Positions 8,774 through 18,095 of a stretch of 40,049 nucleotides of DNA are shown here, one piece after another (position 1 is the stretch's first letter; each line of letters opens with the position of its first letter). The DNA is taken from contig PQAH01000026.1 of assembly GCA_003105195.1 (NCBI GenBank), forward strand, positions 1 to 40,049. The letters are read 5' to 3'. Made by a program: the position numbers and the translations under genes. Below the pieces are notes generated by a model. It was not told the DNA's origin, made no database searches, and worked only from the letters and a program-made list of their open reading frames with translations. The DNA is from Bradyrhizobiaceae bacterium. GTDB taxonomy: Bacteria; Pseudomonadota; Alphaproteobacteria; Rhizobiales; Xanthobacteraceae.

Positions 8774-9103
8774 TCGAAGGGCCTCCCCTGTCCGATCCAC
8801 CGGCCAATCGCCTGACGCAATCTGTAGGTGGAGTTGGCGCGGATGAATAGGTTCAGGAGGTTGCGAAATACCAGGGCTGCGCAATAACGAGTCAGTGTTG
8901 TCGCAAGGCAACGAGTTCCACAAGCGTTTCCGGCGCCTCGTACCATGATACTGCCGCGAGGGAACTTGTCGCCCGAATATTTGAGATTATTTGGCTAATC
9001 TTTGCAGGTGGAACTTTTCCTGCCGGGGAGTTTTTGAATTCGATCCCGCACCTGCTGTCTGGGTAGCATCGGAGCCGCGACTCAGAGAATCAGGGAGGTC
9101 CCG
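8774..9103. other. Divergent intergenic region, porin B / DM13
   Basis: 330 nt without a gene. It must hold the promoters for porin B (leftward) and the DM13 gene (rightward). The stretch around 8965-9005 is AT-rich for this genome. I see no convincing consensus boxes, repeats or small open frames with a ribosome-binding site. Confidence 0.5.
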
Positions 9104-9598
9104 ATGCTTCGTCGGTTCTGGCGCGCCGTGATGATCTTCCTGCTCGGCGGAACCGTCGGCACGGCGTTCGGCGTCGCGCTCGGCTTCTTCCTGTTTCCCT
9201 TCGTGTTCCCGCCGCCACCCGGCATGGAGACTCTCAGCGACGCCGAGCGCGCGAAGCTGGTCGCCAGCGGCACGTTCATCCACGCCAACCCGTCGGACCC
9301 GATCCACTGGGGCAAGGGGAAGGTGAGCGTCCACGAGAGCACGGTCTTCCTCGAGAGCGACTTCGAGGTGGGACCGGGGCCGGCCTATCACGTCTACCTG
9401 GTGCCGAAGCCGTCGATCCGCGCCAACGGCGACATGGACGGCGTGATGTATGTCGACCTCGGCCGGCTGCGGGCGTTCAAGGGCAGCCAGCGCTACGCGA
9501 TTCCGGCGGGGGTCAATCTCAAGGACTATCCCAGCCTGATCATCTGGTGCGAGCGCTTCGGCGTGCTGATCTCGCCGGCGGATCTGGCGTTCCAGTAG
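9104..9598 (+). CDS. DM13 domain membrane-anchored protein
   Basis: 164 aa. One N-terminal hydrophobic segment (about residues 8-36, ending in FVFPPPPG), then a periplasmic domain. The DM13 features are GKGKVSVHES, YHVYLVPK, the strand VMYVDLGRLRAFKGSQRY, and the terminal SLIIWCERFGVLISPADL with its single cysteine. DM13 domains are proposed to act in redox or cytochrome-like electron transfer; the bacterial function is not established. GGGAGG lies eight bases before the ATG. The gene stands alone and converges on hemF. Confidence 0.82.
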   Translation: MLRRFWRAVMIFLLGGTVGTAFGVALGFFLFPFVFPPPPGMETLSDAERAKLVASGTFIHANPSDPIHWGKGKVSVHESTVFLESDFEVGPGPAYHVYLVPKPSIRANGDMDGVMYVDLGRLRAFKGSQRYAIPAGVNLKDYPSLIIWCERFGVLISPADLAFQ

Positions 9599-9608
9599 CG
9601 CGCAACAG

Positions 9609-9698
9609 CGAAACGTATTGCGCCGACAACGTTTCGGCTCGTGCAGTCGTTCGCTGGGACTCGGCCGGCGCAATACGGTGCTTCGCACCTATTGCGCC
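9609..9698. repeat. Two adjacent hairpins of REP-like type between convergent genes
   Basis: First hairpin: CGAAACGT (9609-9616) with ACGTTTCG (9629-9636). Second: GGCGCAATA (9667-9675) with TATTGCGCC (9690-9698), plus an inner stem GGTGC/GCACC and a TTC loop. The second resembles the GGCGCAATA...TATTGCGCCCTAC type of intergenic repeat common in proteobacterial chromosomes. Lying between the DM13 and hemF stops, both may serve as a bidirectional terminator. Confidence 0.7.
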
Positions 9699-9706
9699 CT
9701 ACGGAC

Positions 9707-10597
9707 TCACGGCCACTTGGCGACCGGCGGCATGGAGGAGAGGATCGAATCCACATTGCCGCCGGTGCGCAGGCCGAACACGGTGCCGCGGTCGTAGAGC
9801 AGGTTGAACTCCACGTAGCGGCCGCGGCGCACCAACTGCTCCTCGCGCGCGGCCGCGTCCCAGGGAGTCGCGAAATTGCGGCGCACGAGCTCCGGATAGA
9901 TGCCCAGGAACGCGCGGCCGACATCCTGCGTGAAGGCGAAGTCGGCCTCCCAGTCGCCTGAGTCGAGCCAGTCGTAGAAGATGCCGCCGATGCCGCGCAT
10001 CTCCTTGCGGTGCTTGAGATAGAAATACTCGTCGCACCAGGCCTTGAGTTTCGCGTAATCGGCCACCGCGTGCGCTTCGCAGGCGCCACGCATGGCGTCG
10101 TGGAAGGCGACCGTGTCGGGATCGTCCTGGCTGCGGCGGCGGTCGAGCACCGGGGTGAGGTCGGCGCCGCCACCGAACCAGCTCTTGGTGGTGACCACGA
10201 AGCGGGTGTTCATGTGCACGGCCGGGACGTTCGGATTGTGCAGGTGGGCGATCAGCGAGACGCCGGACGCCCAGAAGCGCGGGTCCTCGGCGGCGCCCGG
10301 GATCTCCTTGCGGAATTCGGGCGCGAACTCGCCGAACACGGTGGAGACGTGCACGCCGACCTTCTCGAACACGCGGCCGCGCATCATCGCCATGACGCCG
10401 CCGCCGCCCGCGGCGCCGGTGTGGTCGGCGCGCGTCCACGGGGTGCGCAGGAAGCGGCCCGGCGCGCGGTCGCCGAGCGGCGCGCCGGTGGGCAGCGTGT
10501 CCTCCAGCCCCTCGAAGGCCGCGCAGATCTCGTCGCGCAGCGCCTCGAACCAGGCCCGGGCGCGCGCCTCGCGCGCCTCCAATCGCTTCCCGTCCAT
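9707..10597 (-). CDS. hemF: Oxygen-dependent coproporphyrinogen III oxidase
   Basis: 296 aa. Converts coproporphyrinogen III to protoporphyrinogen IX using O2, in haem biosynthesis; cytoplasmic. Family blocks are clear: [20 protein letters not shown], then LTPVLDRR, the [20 protein letters not shown] block, and the C-terminal [20 protein letters not shown] with SMPPVAKWP. The ATG at 10597 has AAGGGAAG upstream. The same frame continues open far beyond it, but that part is antisense to the DUF2142 gene and has no family similarity. Haem supply is relevant to the nearby cytochrome bc1 operon, though the genes are not co-transcribed. No FNR-like site was recognised upstream. Confidence 0.95.
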   Translation of the reverse strand: MDGKRLEAREARARAWFEALRDEICAAFEGLEDTLPTGAPLGDRAPGRFLRTPWTRADHTGAAGGGGVMAMMRGRVFEKVGVHVSTVFGEFAPEFRKEIPGAAEDPRFWASGVSLIAHLHNPNVPAVHMNTRFVVTTKSWFGGGADLTPVLDRRRSQDDPDTVAFHDAMRGACEAHAVADYAKLKAWCDEYFYLKHRKEMRGIGGIFYDWLDSGDWEADFAFTQDVGRAFLGIYPELVRRNFATPWDAAAREEQLVRRGRYVEFNLLYDRGTVFGLRTGGNVDSILSSMPPVAKWP

Positions 10598-10771
10598 CCG
10601 CAACTTCCCTTGCTCCCGATCGCGCGGCACCATTGCGTGGGGCGGCCCGGGGGGCAAGCCCGGCCGGGAACCCGGCGGGCTCGCGCCGCGTTGGGGGAAC
10701 GCCGCGCCGGCTCGCCGTCGGCGCGCAACGTCGGCTTGTGCGCGTGCGGACGCCCGGAACCAGGTGAGGGA

Positions 10772-12220
10772 ATGACGACCTTCCAGGAGCTGCCCGCGTC
10801 CCGTCCGGCCGTCCCGACCCTCGGCGCGTCGCGTCCGGTCCGCGCCCGGCTCGCATCGCCTCCGATCCTGTTCGTGATCCTGTCGCTCCTGTTCGGCGTC
10901 GGCCTGCTGGTCGTGAACCCGCCCCTGCGGGGTCCCGACGAGGCCGCGCATTTCGTGCGTGCCTACGGCATCGCGGGCGGCGAGCTCGTGCCCGACGGAC
11001 GCGACGCCGAGGGACGCAAGGGAACCTTGCTGCCGGCGCGCGTCCACGACGATTTCGAGTTCTTCGAGAGCGTGCGCTACAATGTCGGCAAGCCGGGCTT
11101 CAGCTATCGCACCGTGATCGACTATCGGCGCCAGGCCGAGGTTCGCGGCGAGGACGGGCGCGCGCCGGTGTTCACCCTCTACGAGGGCGCGGAGAGCTAT
11201 CCGCCGTTCTCCTATCTGCCCTATGTCGCGGCCGGCTTCGTGGCGCGCCTGCTGGGGCTCGATTTCCTTCCGACGCTCTACCTCATGCGGCTGACGGGGC
11301 TGCTCGCCATGACGGCGGCCGCGGCCTATGCGATCGCGCTCGCGCCGCGGCTGCAATGGGCCTTGTTCGCGATCGCCATGCTGCCGGCGGCCGTGTACAG
11401 CCGCGCGGTGATCAGCGCGGACGGCGCGGCGCTGAGCTTCACCCTGGTGGTCGTGGCGCTGGGCCTGCGCACCATTCATGCCCCCGCCCAACGCTTGGCC
11501 GAGCAGGCCCTCTGGATGACACTGGCGACGACCGCCAAGCTCGCCAACGTCGCCTTCGTGGTGCTCGAGGCGATGCGCGGGCGGCTCGCCGAGCTGCCGC
11601 GCCGAGCCGGTGCGCTCGCGCTGGTGACGGGGCCGGGGATCGCCCTGACGCTCTGGTGGGTGGTGGCGACGGCGGGCGACGTCGGCACCTGGCGCGTGAT
11701 CGCCGGCACCGGCGTGCCGGCCGATCGGTTCGACCTCTCGGCGAAGCTCGCCTTCATGCTGGAGAACCCGCTGCATTTCTTCGCCGCCATGGTCTCGACG
11801 CTCGACAACTGGCGCGAGCTGTCGCGCTCGGTGATCGGCATCCTGGGCTGGGGCGACACCCATCTGCAGGGCTGGGTCTACCCGGTGGTGGCGGTCCTGC
11901 TGGGGGCGAGTTTCCTCACCCGCCTCGAGCTCGACCGCGCGACGCGGCTGCGCGCGGCGGCCGTGGCGGGGCTCGGCGCGCTCGGCTATTTCGTGGTCGT
12001 GTTCCTGATCTTCTATCTGACCTGGACGCCGATCGCCGAGCCGAAGATCTGGGGCGTGCAGGGGCGCTATTTCGTCCCCATGCTGCCGCTCCTCGCGGTG
12101 GTGGTCGCCGCGCTCGCCGACCGCGGCCCGCGCGCGGCGACCAGCGCGACGCTCGCGATCGCGAGCGCCGTGCTCTCGGGCAGCGCGGCGCTCGAGGCGA
12201 ACTGGCGCATGCATTGGTGA
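10772..12220 (+). CDS. DUF2142 polytopic membrane protein
   Basis: 482 aa. An N-terminal hydrophobic helix (about residues 28-50) leads into [20 protein letters not shown], the motif that marks DUF2142 and resembles the first periplasmic loop of GT-C glycosyltransferases. About ten more hydrophobic helices follow, and a late loop [15 protein letters not shown] is also typical. The family is associated with cell-surface polysaccharide loci and is suspected to transfer or translocate sugars, but this is not proven. GAGGG lies just before the ATG. Its stop overlaps the alternative GTG of the methyltransferase gene, so the next two genes are coupled to it. Confidence 0.82.
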   Translation: MTTFQELPASRPAVPTLGASRPVRARLASPPILFVILSLLFGVGLLVVNPPLRGPDEAAHFVRAYGIAGGELVPDGRDAEGRKGTLLPARVHDDFEFFESVRYNVGKPGFSYRTVIDYRRQAEVRGEDGRAPVFTLYEGAESYPPFSYLPYVAAGFVARLLGLDFLPTLYLMRLTGLLAMTAAAAYAIALAPRLQWALFAIAMLPAAVYSRAVISADGAALSFTLVVVALGLRTIHAPAQRLAEQALWMTLATTAKLANVAFVVLEAMRGRLAELPRRAGALALVTGPGIALTLWWVVATAGDVGTWRVIAGTGVPADRFDLSAKLAFMLENPLHFFAAMVSTLDNWRELSRSVIGILGWGDTHLQGWVYPVVAVLLGASFLTRLELDRATRLRAAAVAGLGALGYFVVVFLIFYLTWTPIAEPKIWGVQGRYFVPMLPLLAVVVAALADRGPRAATSATLAIASAVLSGSAALEANWRMHW

Positions 12221-12225
12221 CCGAC

Positions 12226-13125
12226 ATGTCCGCTGTCGAAACCCGCCCGGCCCGGGCCGCGCGCGAGACCGCCGCGGAACCTGCGCGCGAGCTCCCTTGC
12301 CCGGCCTGCGGGCGCGACACCGCGCACGCCTTCCTCTACGCCAAGAACCGCTGCGACATCCTGCGCTGCAGCGCCTGCGGGCTCGGGCGCGCCGAGGCGC
12401 GCGGCTTCGATCCGGCCGCCTACTACACGGACGACTATTTCGCAGGGGCGCATGCGGACGGCTATGCCGACTATCGCGGCGCCGAGCCGGTGCTGCGGCG
12501 CGAGTTCGCGCGCGAGGTCGACTTCATCCGCCGCCGCGTCCCCTCGGGCCGGCTCCTGGAGCTCGGCTGCGCCTACGGCTTCTTCCTGCAGGTGGCGAGG
12601 CGCCACTACGAGGTGGCGGGCATCGAGATCGCTGCCGAGGCGGCCGCGCATTGCCGGCGCAGCGGTCTCGACGTCGCGACCGGCGTCGCCGACGAGGAGA
12701 CGCTGGCGCGCTTCGGGCGGCAGGACGCGATCGTCATGCTGGACGTGATCGAGCACGTGCCGGATCCGCACGCGACGCTTTCGCTGTGCGCGCGCCATCT
12801 CGCGCCCGGCGGCGCGATCGTGCTGACGACCGGCGATTTCGGGTCGATCAGCGCGCGCCTCGCCGGCGCCTCCTGGCGGCTGATGACGCCGCCGCAGCAT
12901 CTCTGGTTCTTCACCGCCGAGAGCATGGCGCGGCTCGGCGGCCGCCTCGGGCTCGCGGTGGAATCGCTCGACCACCCCTGGAAGATCGTGCCGCTCTCGC
13001 TGATCATCTTCCAGCTGCGGCGCATGGTCGGATCGCGCGCGGCGGCTCCGGCGGGCGCGAGCCGCATCGGCGTGCCCGCGAACCTGTTCGACGCCATGCG
13101 CGTCGTGTTACGAAAACCCCGATGA
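12226..13125 (+). CDS. Class I SAM-dependent methyltransferase with N-terminal zinc-ribbon-like motif
   Basis: 299 aa. The N-terminus carries CPAC (near residue 24) and CSAC (about 22 residues later), a CxxC pair likely to bind zinc. The Rossmann methyltransferase fold follows: [12 protein letters not shown] (motif I), VAGIEIA, then [14 protein letters not shown] and [14 protein letters not shown]. This is the Methyltransf_23 type common in O-antigen and glycolipid loci, where the acceptor is usually a sugar or lipid head. A GTG at 12217 that overlaps the upstream TGA is an alternative start; 12226 has GGTGA at good spacing. The substrate cannot be told from sequence. Confidence 0.85.
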   Translation: MSAVETRPARAARETAAEPARELPCPACGRDTAHAFLYAKNRCDILRCSACGLGRAEARGFDPAAYYTDDYFAGAHADGYADYRGAEPVLRREFAREVDFIRRRVPSGRLLELGCAYGFFLQVARRHYEVAGIEIAAEAAAHCRRSGLDVATGVADEETLARFGRQDAIVMLDVIEHVPDPHATLSLCARHLAPGGAIVLTTGDFGSISARLAGASWRLMTPPQHLWFFTAESMARLGGRLGLAVESLDHPWKIVPLSLIIFQLRRMVGSRAAAPAGASRIGVPANLFDAMRVVLRKPR

Positions 13126-13490
13126 ACGCGCGCCTCTCTCTGGCCCAGGTCGCGGTGCTCGCCGCCTATGCGGCCGGCATGGCGGGCGGCCAGCTGTTGT
13201 TCAAGCTCGCGGCGCTGCGGGTCGCGCCGGACGGGCCGCTGGTCGAGCGCGCGCTCGGGCTCGTGCAGAACTGGGCCTTCCTGCTCGCGCTCGGGCTCTA
13301 TCTGGCGCTGTCGGTGCTGTGGGTGTGGATCCTGACCTTCACGCCGCTGTCGCGCGCCTATCCGTTCGTGGCGCTCGCCTTCGCGATCACGCCGATCCTG
13401 GGAGGGCTCGTGTTCGCCGAGCCGCTGTCGGTGCGGCTGATGGTCGGCATCGGGGTGATCCTGGTCGGGCTCGTGCTGGTCACCGGCTAG
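13122..13490 (+). CDS. Small EamA/SMR-like four-helix membrane protein
   Basis: 122 aa with four hydrophobic helices. It contains AGMAGGQLLFKLAA in the first helix, and LSRAYPFVALAFAITPILGG in the third and fourth, which resembles ArnE/ArnF and other lipid-sugar flippase subunits. Such proteins translocate undecaprenyl-phosphate sugars or act as small exporters. The ATG overlaps the methyltransferase stop (ATGA). Its 3' end overlaps the convergent DUF2304 gene by 11 nt. The context of methyltransferase, DUF2142 and GT2 favours a glycolipid role over drug export. Confidence 0.78.
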   Translation: MNARLSLAQVAVLAAYAAGMAGGQLLFKLAALRVAPDGPLVERALGLVQNWAFLLALGLYLALSVLWVWILTFTPLSRAYPFVALAFAITPILGGLVFAEPLSVRLMVGIGVILVGLVLVTG

Positions 13491-13827
13491 CCGGATCGGG
13501 CGGGTTCGCCGCGCGCAGCGCGTTCTCGATCGCGACCGCGCGCGCGAGCCGCGTGATCAGCTCCATCTGGGCCCGCAGCTTCAGGTGCAGGTTGAGGATC
13601 ACGAGCAGGCTGATCACGACCCAGACATAGATCACGAGGTCGACGCCACGGCCGACGCCGGCCCATTCGGCGAGCGCGCTCGCGTGGGACGGAATCCAGA
13701 CCAGATAGAGTCCCGCGCAGGCTGCCAGCGTGGCGGCGAGGCCGATGACGGGCGAGCGGCGGTATTCGCGCCAGGCATAGAGCACGATGGCGAGCAGGAG
13801 GACGGTGAGCAGCGCCTGCGCGATCAT
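13480..13827 (-). CDS. DUF2304 small membrane protein
   Basis: 115 aa with three hydrophobic segments (about 3-18, 27-45 and 62-80), then a basic amphipathic tail (LHLKLRAQMELITRLARAVA) that could form a coiled coil. This is the DUF2304 pattern, almost always encoded beside a GT2 polyprenyl-phosphate glycosyltransferase. Its ATG overlaps the stop of that gene (ATGA). It probably works with the transferase at the inner membrane, but the mechanism is unknown. Confidence 0.82.
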   Translation of the reverse strand: MIAQALLTVLLLAIVLYAWREYRRSPVIGLAATLAACAGLYLVWIPSHASALAEWAGVGRGVDLVIYVWVVISLLVILNLHLKLRAQMELITRLARAVAIENALRAANPPDPASR

Positions 13828-14510
13828 TGGTAGAGCCTGCGGGCGAACAGGTCGATCAGGATCGTGACCGCGTCGCTCGTCCTCTGCCCCTTGGCGAGCG
13901 AGTAGGCCGTGTACTCGACCGTCACGGGCACCTCCACATAGGGCAGGCGGCTCGCGGCGATCTGGCTCAGGAGCTCCGAGGCATGGGCCATGCGGTTCTG
14001 CCGCAGATGGATCCGCTCGGCGCCGCGCCGCGTCATGGCGCGCAGGCCATTGTGGGAATCCGTGAGGTCGAGGCGCGTGGAGAGCCGGGTGAACAGCGTC
14101 GCCGCGCGCAGCAGCAGGCGGCGCAGGGGCGGCATGCCGGCGGCGCCTCCCAGGAAGCGGCTGCCGAGCGCGAAATCCGCGTCCTTGAGCGAGTCCAGGA
14201 GCCGGGGAATGTCGGTGCCGCGATGCTGTCCGTCGGCATCGAACGTGACGATCGCGCGGGCATCTTGCCGCAGGGCGAAGTCGATGCCGGTCTGCAGGGC
14301 GGCGCCCTGCCCGAGGTTGATCGGGTGCCGGACCAGGACGGCGCCCGCCTCCCGGGCGCGCGCAGCGGTCGCGTCGCGCGAGCCGTCATCGACCACCACG
14401 ATGCGGTGGCCGAGCGATCCGAGATCCGCGACGACGCGGCCGATCATCCCGGCCTCGTCGTAGGCGGGGATCACGATCCAGACGTCCGGCTCCGGCCGCT
14501 TTCCCGCCAC
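13824..14510 (-). CDS. GT2 glycosyltransferase (polyprenyl-phosphate sugar synthase type)
   Basis: 228 aa. GT-A fold: VWIVIPAYDEAGMIGRVVAD, then VVVDDGSRDATAARA, then the DxD metal site TFDADGQH. The acceptor region GLRAMTRRGAERIHL and YVEVPVTVEYTAYSLAKGQR is typical of dolichyl- or undecaprenyl-phosphate mannose/glucose synthases. A GTG start at 14510 is chosen because GACGGAG lies just upstream and no ATG gives a sensible N-terminus. It is translationally coupled to DUF2304 and lies 83 nt after trmL on the same strand. The sugar is unknown. Confidence 0.85.
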   Translation of the reverse strand: MAGKRPEPDVWIVIPAYDEAGMIGRVVADLGSLGHRIVVVDDGSRDATAARAREAGAVLVRHPINLGQGAALQTGIDFALRQDARAIVTFDADGQHRGTDIPRLLDSLKDADFALGSRFLGGAAGMPPLRRLLLRAATLFTRLSTRLDLTDSHNGLRAMTRRGAERIHLRQNRMAHASELLSQIAASRLPYVEVPVTVEYTAYSLAKGQRTSDAVTILIDLFARRLYQ

Positions 14511-14593
14511 GATCTCCGTCCCGTCTGCCGCGCCACGCGCACCCCGGCGAATCGAACGCGGAGCGGGACCGATTGTTCCGGACGGACACCGCG

Positions 14594-15052
14594 TCAGTCC
14601 GGGAAGCCGGCGGTCTGGCGCAGCGCCTCGCCGAGCGCCATCGCGCAGGCGAGGGCGACGTTCAGCGAGCGCAGGCCGGGGCGCACCGGGATGCGCAGGC
14701 GCGCGTCGGCGGCCGCATGGACCGTGTCGGGAAGGCCGGACGACTCGCGGCCGAACAGGAGGACGTCGCGCGCCTCGAAGCGATGCGCGAGGAAGGAGCG
14801 CTCCGCGCGGGTCGTGAACGCCACCAGCGTGCGGCCGTCGCGGCGGCGCCAGGACTCGAAGGCCTCCCAGGAGTCGTGGCGCAAGAGCTCGACCCGGTCG
14901 AGGTAGTCCATGCCGGCGCGGCGGAAGGCGCGGTCGCCGACGGGGAATCCCGCCGGCTCGACGATGTGCGCCGGGATGCCGAAGCAGGCGCACATGCGGA
15001 GAATCGTTCCGGCATTGGGCGCGATGTCGGGCTGGTAGAGCGCAATCTGCAT
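14594..15052 (-). CDS. trmL: tRNA (cytidine/uridine-34-2'-O)-methyltransferase
   Basis: 152 aa, the family's usual short SPOUT-only form. Methylates the wobble ribose of tRNA-Leu isoacceptors. Signature blocks: ALYQPDIAPNAGTILRMCAC, GIPAHIVEPAGF, VLLFGRESSGLPD and LRSLNVALACAMALGEALRQ, which form the SAM-binding trefoil knot. The ATG at 15052 matches the normal N-terminus (MQIALYQPDIAPN), although no clear ribosome-binding site precedes it. Divergent from the petABC operon over 270 nt; downstream genes on its strand are GT2 and DUF2304. Confidence 0.93.
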   Translation of the reverse strand: MQIALYQPDIAPNAGTILRMCACFGIPAHIVEPAGFPVGDRAFRRAGMDYLDRVELLRHDSWEAFESWRRRDGRTLVAFTTRAERSFLAHRFEARDVLLFGRESSGLPDTVHAAADARLRIPVRPGLRSLNVALACAMALGEALRQTAGFPD

Positions 15053-15322
15053 GGGCCGGGGCCGGGGTGCCGGAGGGATGCCGAAAAGCCGTCGTTCGAG
15101 GGCTTTCCACGCCCGCCGCGCGCGGCCGCGATAGCGGGCTTGCGCATCCGCGGCAAGGGTGCCAATAGAACGCCGCCGGATTGCGCCGCGCGCCGTCTTC
15201 CCCAGGCTGGCTGCGGCGGGTCCGCCCATCGCCACCGGGGGGGTTGTCGATGACGCGTTCGAAGGCTCCCGGATGCGCGGCGCGGGCGGGCTGATCGGCA
15301 CGACGGGAAAGGACTTTTGACC

Positions 15323-15850
15323 GTGACCACGATGTCTTCGGCCGAGCCGACACGCCGCGACTTTCTCTACATCGCAACCGGGGTCGTCGGCGCAGTGGGC
15401 GCCGCCGCCGCCGTCTGGCCGCTGATCGCGCAGATGAACCCGGATGCCTCCACGATCGCGGCCGGCGCGCCCATCGAGGTCGATCTCGCGCCGATCGCCG
15501 AGGGCCAGGTCATCAAGGTCGTGTGGCGCGGCAACCCGATCTTCATCAGCCACCGGACCCAGAAGGAGATCGAGGAGGCGCGCGCCGTGGATGTGGGGAG
15601 CCTGCCCGATCCACAATCCGACCAGCAGCGCGTCAAGCAGGGTCACGACCAGTGGCTGGTCCTGGTCGGCATCTGCACCCATCTCGGCTGCGTGCCGCTC
15701 ACGCGCCAGGGCGACTACAACGGCTTCTTCTGCCCCTGCCACGGTTCGCACTACGACACCTCGGGCCGCATCCGGCGCGGGCCGGCACCGGCCAATCTGC
15801 CGCTGCCGCCCTACGAGTTCGTCGCCGACAGCAAGATTCGCATCGGCTGA
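15323..15850 (+). CDS. petA: Ubiquinol-cytochrome c reductase iron-sulfur subunit (Rieske)
   Basis: 175 aa from the GTG at 15323. TTG (15317) and ATG (15332) are in-frame alternatives, but AAAGGA at 15308-15313 is best spaced for the GTG. R11-R12 in [11 protein letters not shown] is a twin-arginine signal that remains as the membrane anchor (helix about 16-36). The 2Fe-2S ligands are C118 and H120 in CTHLGC and C137 and H140 in CPCHGSH; C123 and C139 form the conserved disulfide. First gene of petABC; transfers electrons from ubiquinol to cytochrome c1 at the periplasmic face. Confidence 0.97.
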   Translation: MTTMSSAEPTRRDFLYIATGVVGAVGAAAAVWPLIAQMNPDASTIAAGAPIEVDLAPIAEGQVIKVVWRGNPIFISHRTQKEIEEARAVDVGSLPDPQSDQQRVKQGHDQWLVLVGICTHLGCVPLTRQGDYNGFFCPCHGSHYDTSGRIRRGPAPANLPLPPYEFVADSKIRIG

Positions 15851-15884
15851 GCCGGCCTCCCGCATCCTTCCCAAGGGTCATCCC

Positions 15885-17153
15885 ATGAGCGGACATTCGA
15901 CCTACCAGCCGCAGAGCCGGTTCATGCAGTGGTTCGAGCGGCGGCTGCCGATCGTGAGCTTCATGCATGCGTCGTTCGTGGCCTATCCGACGCCGCGCAA
16001 CCTGAACTACTGGTGGACCTTCGGCGGCATCCTGTCGCTGATGCTGGCGATCCAGATCGTCACCGGCATCGTGCTGGCGATGCACTACACGCCGCATGTC
16101 GACCACGCCTTCGTCTCGGTCGAGACGATCATGCGCGACGTGAACTACGGCTGGCTGTTGCGCTACTTGCACGCCAACGGCGCGTCGATGTTCTTCCTGG
16201 CCGCCTACATCCACATGTTCCGCGGCATGTATTACGGCTCCTACAAGGACCCGCGCGAGGTGCTGTGGATCCTCGGCGTCATCCTGCTGTTCCTGATGAT
16301 CGCCACTGGCTTCATGGGCTATGTGCTGCCCTGGGGCCAGATGAGCTTCTGGGCCGCCAAGGTGATCACCAGCCTGTTCGGCGCGATTCCCGTCGTCGGC
16401 GATTCGATCGTCACCTGGCTGTGGGGCGGCTACTCGGTCGGCAACCCGACCCTCAACCGGTTCTACTCGCTGCACTACCTGCTGCCCTTCGTGATCGCGG
16501 GCGTCGTGATCCTGCACGTCTGGGCGTTGCACGAGGTGGGCCAGAACAATCCGACCGGGGTCGAGCCGAAGTCGGACAAGGAAACCGTGCCCTTCACGCC
16601 CTATGCGACCGTCAAGGACTCGTTCCTGATGGTGGTGTTCCTGATCCTGCTCGCCTGGTTCGTGTTCTACCTGCCGAACTATCTCGGCCACGCCGACAAC
16701 TACATCCCGGCCAACCCGCTGGTGACCCCGGCGCACATCGTGCCCGAATGGTACTACCTGCCGTTCTACGCGATCCTGCGCGCGATCCCCTCGAAGCTCG
16801 GCGGCGTGATCGCGCTCGGCGCCTCGATCGTGATCCTGGCGTTCCTGCCCTGGCTCGATACGTCGCGCGTGCGCTCGGCCGCCTACCGGCCGCTCTACCG
16901 GCAGTTCTTCTGGATCTTCGTGCTGGTCTGCATCGGTCTCGGCTGGCTCGGCGCGAAGCCCGCGGAAGGCGGCTACGTGATCGCGGCACGCTTCCTCACG
17001 GCCTGGTACTTCCTGCATTTCCTGGTGATCCTGCCGATCCTCGGCCTGATCGAGAAGCCGAAGCCGCTGCCGAACTCGATCTCGGAGGCGGTGCTGCGCG
17101 AAGGGGTGCCGATCGGCGCGCCCGCGCCCGCGCCATCCGGCACCAAGCACTGA
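15885..17153 (+). CDS. petB: Cytochrome b of the bc1 complex
   Basis: 422 aa, stand-alone cytochrome b, not fused to cytochrome c1. Haem ligands H96/H197 and H110/H211 have the 13-residue spacing on both helices. The Qo-site motif PEWY is present in [19 protein letters not shown]. Eight hydrophobic helices are visible. AAGGG lies eight bases before the ATG and the gene is 34 nt after petA. The C-terminus is Pro/Ala-rich ([11 protein letters not shown]). Ubiquinol oxidation and proton translocation in the inner membrane. Confidence 0.97.
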   Translation: MSGHSTYQPQSRFMQWFERRLPIVSFMHASFVAYPTPRNLNYWWTFGGILSLMLAIQIVTGIVLAMHYTPHVDHAFVSVETIMRDVNYGWLLRYLHANGASMFFLAAYIHMFRGMYYGSYKDPREVLWILGVILLFLMIATGFMGYVLPWGQMSFWAAKVITSLFGAIPVVGDSIVTWLWGGYSVGNPTLNRFYSLHYLLPFVIAGVVILHVWALHEVGQNNPTGVEPKSDKETVPFTPYATVKDSFLMVVFLILLAWFVFYLPNYLGHADNYIPANPLVTPAHIVPEWYYLPFYAILRAIPSKLGGVIALGASIVILAFLPWLDTSRVRSAAYRPLYRQFFWIFVLVCIGLGWLGAKPAEGGYVIAARFLTAWYFLHFLVILPILGLIEKPKPLPNSISEAVLREGVPIGAPAPAPSGTKH

Positions 17154-17170
17154 GCCGCGAGGAGATGAGC

Positions 17171-18016
17171 ATGAGCCCGTCCAGACACATCCTCGCGGCG
17201 GCCCTCGCGGTTGCGCTCACGGCCCCGCTCGGCCCGTCGGCCGCGATCGCGGCGGAAGCGATCGCGCCGCCGGCGCTGAGCTGGTCGTGGTCCGGACCGT
17301 TCGGCAAGTTCGACCGCGCCCAGCTGCAGCGCGGGCTGAGGGTCTACCGCGAGGTCTGCCAGAACTGCCACGGCCTCACGCTGGTGTCGTTCCGCAACCT
17401 CGCCGAGCCGGGCGGCCCCGGCTTCACGACCGCGCAGGCCGCCGCGATCGCCAAGGAATACAAGATCAAGGACGGCCCGAACGACCAGGGCGAGATGTTC
17501 GAGCGCGACGGCCGCCTCGCGGACCGCTTCCCGGCGCCCTGGCCCAACGAGAACGCCGCGCGCGCCCAGCACAACGGCACCGTGCCCCCGGACCTCTCGG
17601 TGATCGCCAAGGCGCGCACCTACGAGCGCGGCTTCCCGTGGTTCCTGATCGACATCTTCACCCAGTACCAGGAGCAGGGCGTCGACTACCTGGTGGCGCT
17701 GCTCAAGGGCTACACGGACCCGCCCCAGGGCGTCGAGCTGCCGCCCGGCACGAGCTACAACACCTATTTCCCGGGCCACGCGATCTCGATGCCCCCGCCG
17801 CTCCAGGACGAGCTGGTCCCGTACACGGACGGGGCGCCGCAGACGATCGATCAGTACGCCAAGGACGTCGCCGCCTTCCTGGCCTGGGCCGCCGAGCCGC
17901 ACATGGAGGCGCGCAAGCGCATCGGCTTCCAGGTGATGATCTTCCTGATCGTCTTCGCCGGGCTGCTCTACTTCACGAAGAAGAAGGTCTGGGCCGACGT
18001 GCACGGCCACGCCTGA
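17171..18016 (+). CDS. petC: Cytochrome c1
   Basis: 281 aa from the second of two ATGs (17165 and 17171); GAGGAG abuts the first and is spaced six bases from the second. Signal peptide (1 to about 28, ending AAIAAEA), haem site CQNCH (C63, C66, H67), and probable axial M207 in HAISMPPPL. A single C-terminal anchor helix runs about 254-273 followed by KKK. Third subunit of the bc1 complex; accepts electrons from the Rieske protein and passes them to cytochrome c. It lies 17 nt after petB. Confidence 0.96.
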   Translation: MSPSRHILAAALAVALTAPLGPSAAIAAEAIAPPALSWSWSGPFGKFDRAQLQRGLRVYREVCQNCHGLTLVSFRNLAEPGGPGFTTAQAAAIAKEYKIKDGPNDQGEMFERDGRLADRFPAPWPNENAARAQHNGTVPPDLSVIAKARTYERGFPWFLIDIFTQYQEQGVDYLVALLKGYTDPPQGVELPPGTSYNTYFPGHAISMPPPLQDELVPYTDGAPQTIDQYAKDVAAFLAWAAEPHMEARKRIGFQVMIFLIVFAGLLYFTKKKVWADVHGHA

Positions 18017-18020
18017 GCCG

Positions 18021-18036
18021 CCGGCGGGGCCGCCGG
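18021..18036 (+). terminator. GC hairpin after petC
   Basis: CCGGCGG / CCGCCGG with a 2-nt loop, five bases after the petC stop and without a T-run. It may attenuate or end the pet transcript before mtnP; a factor-dependent terminator is equally possible. Confidence 0.35.
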
Positions 18037-18095
18037 GCGCCGCCGCGATCCTGCACCACCGACCGTGACGCGCGCCGCGTTCGTGTGAGAGTCCC

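Noticed and set aside
10598-12214. Extension of the hemF frame upstream to 12214 on the minus strand
   Set aside because: This part is antisense to DUF2142 and low-complexity; hemF has a good ribosome-binding site and family N-terminus at 10597.
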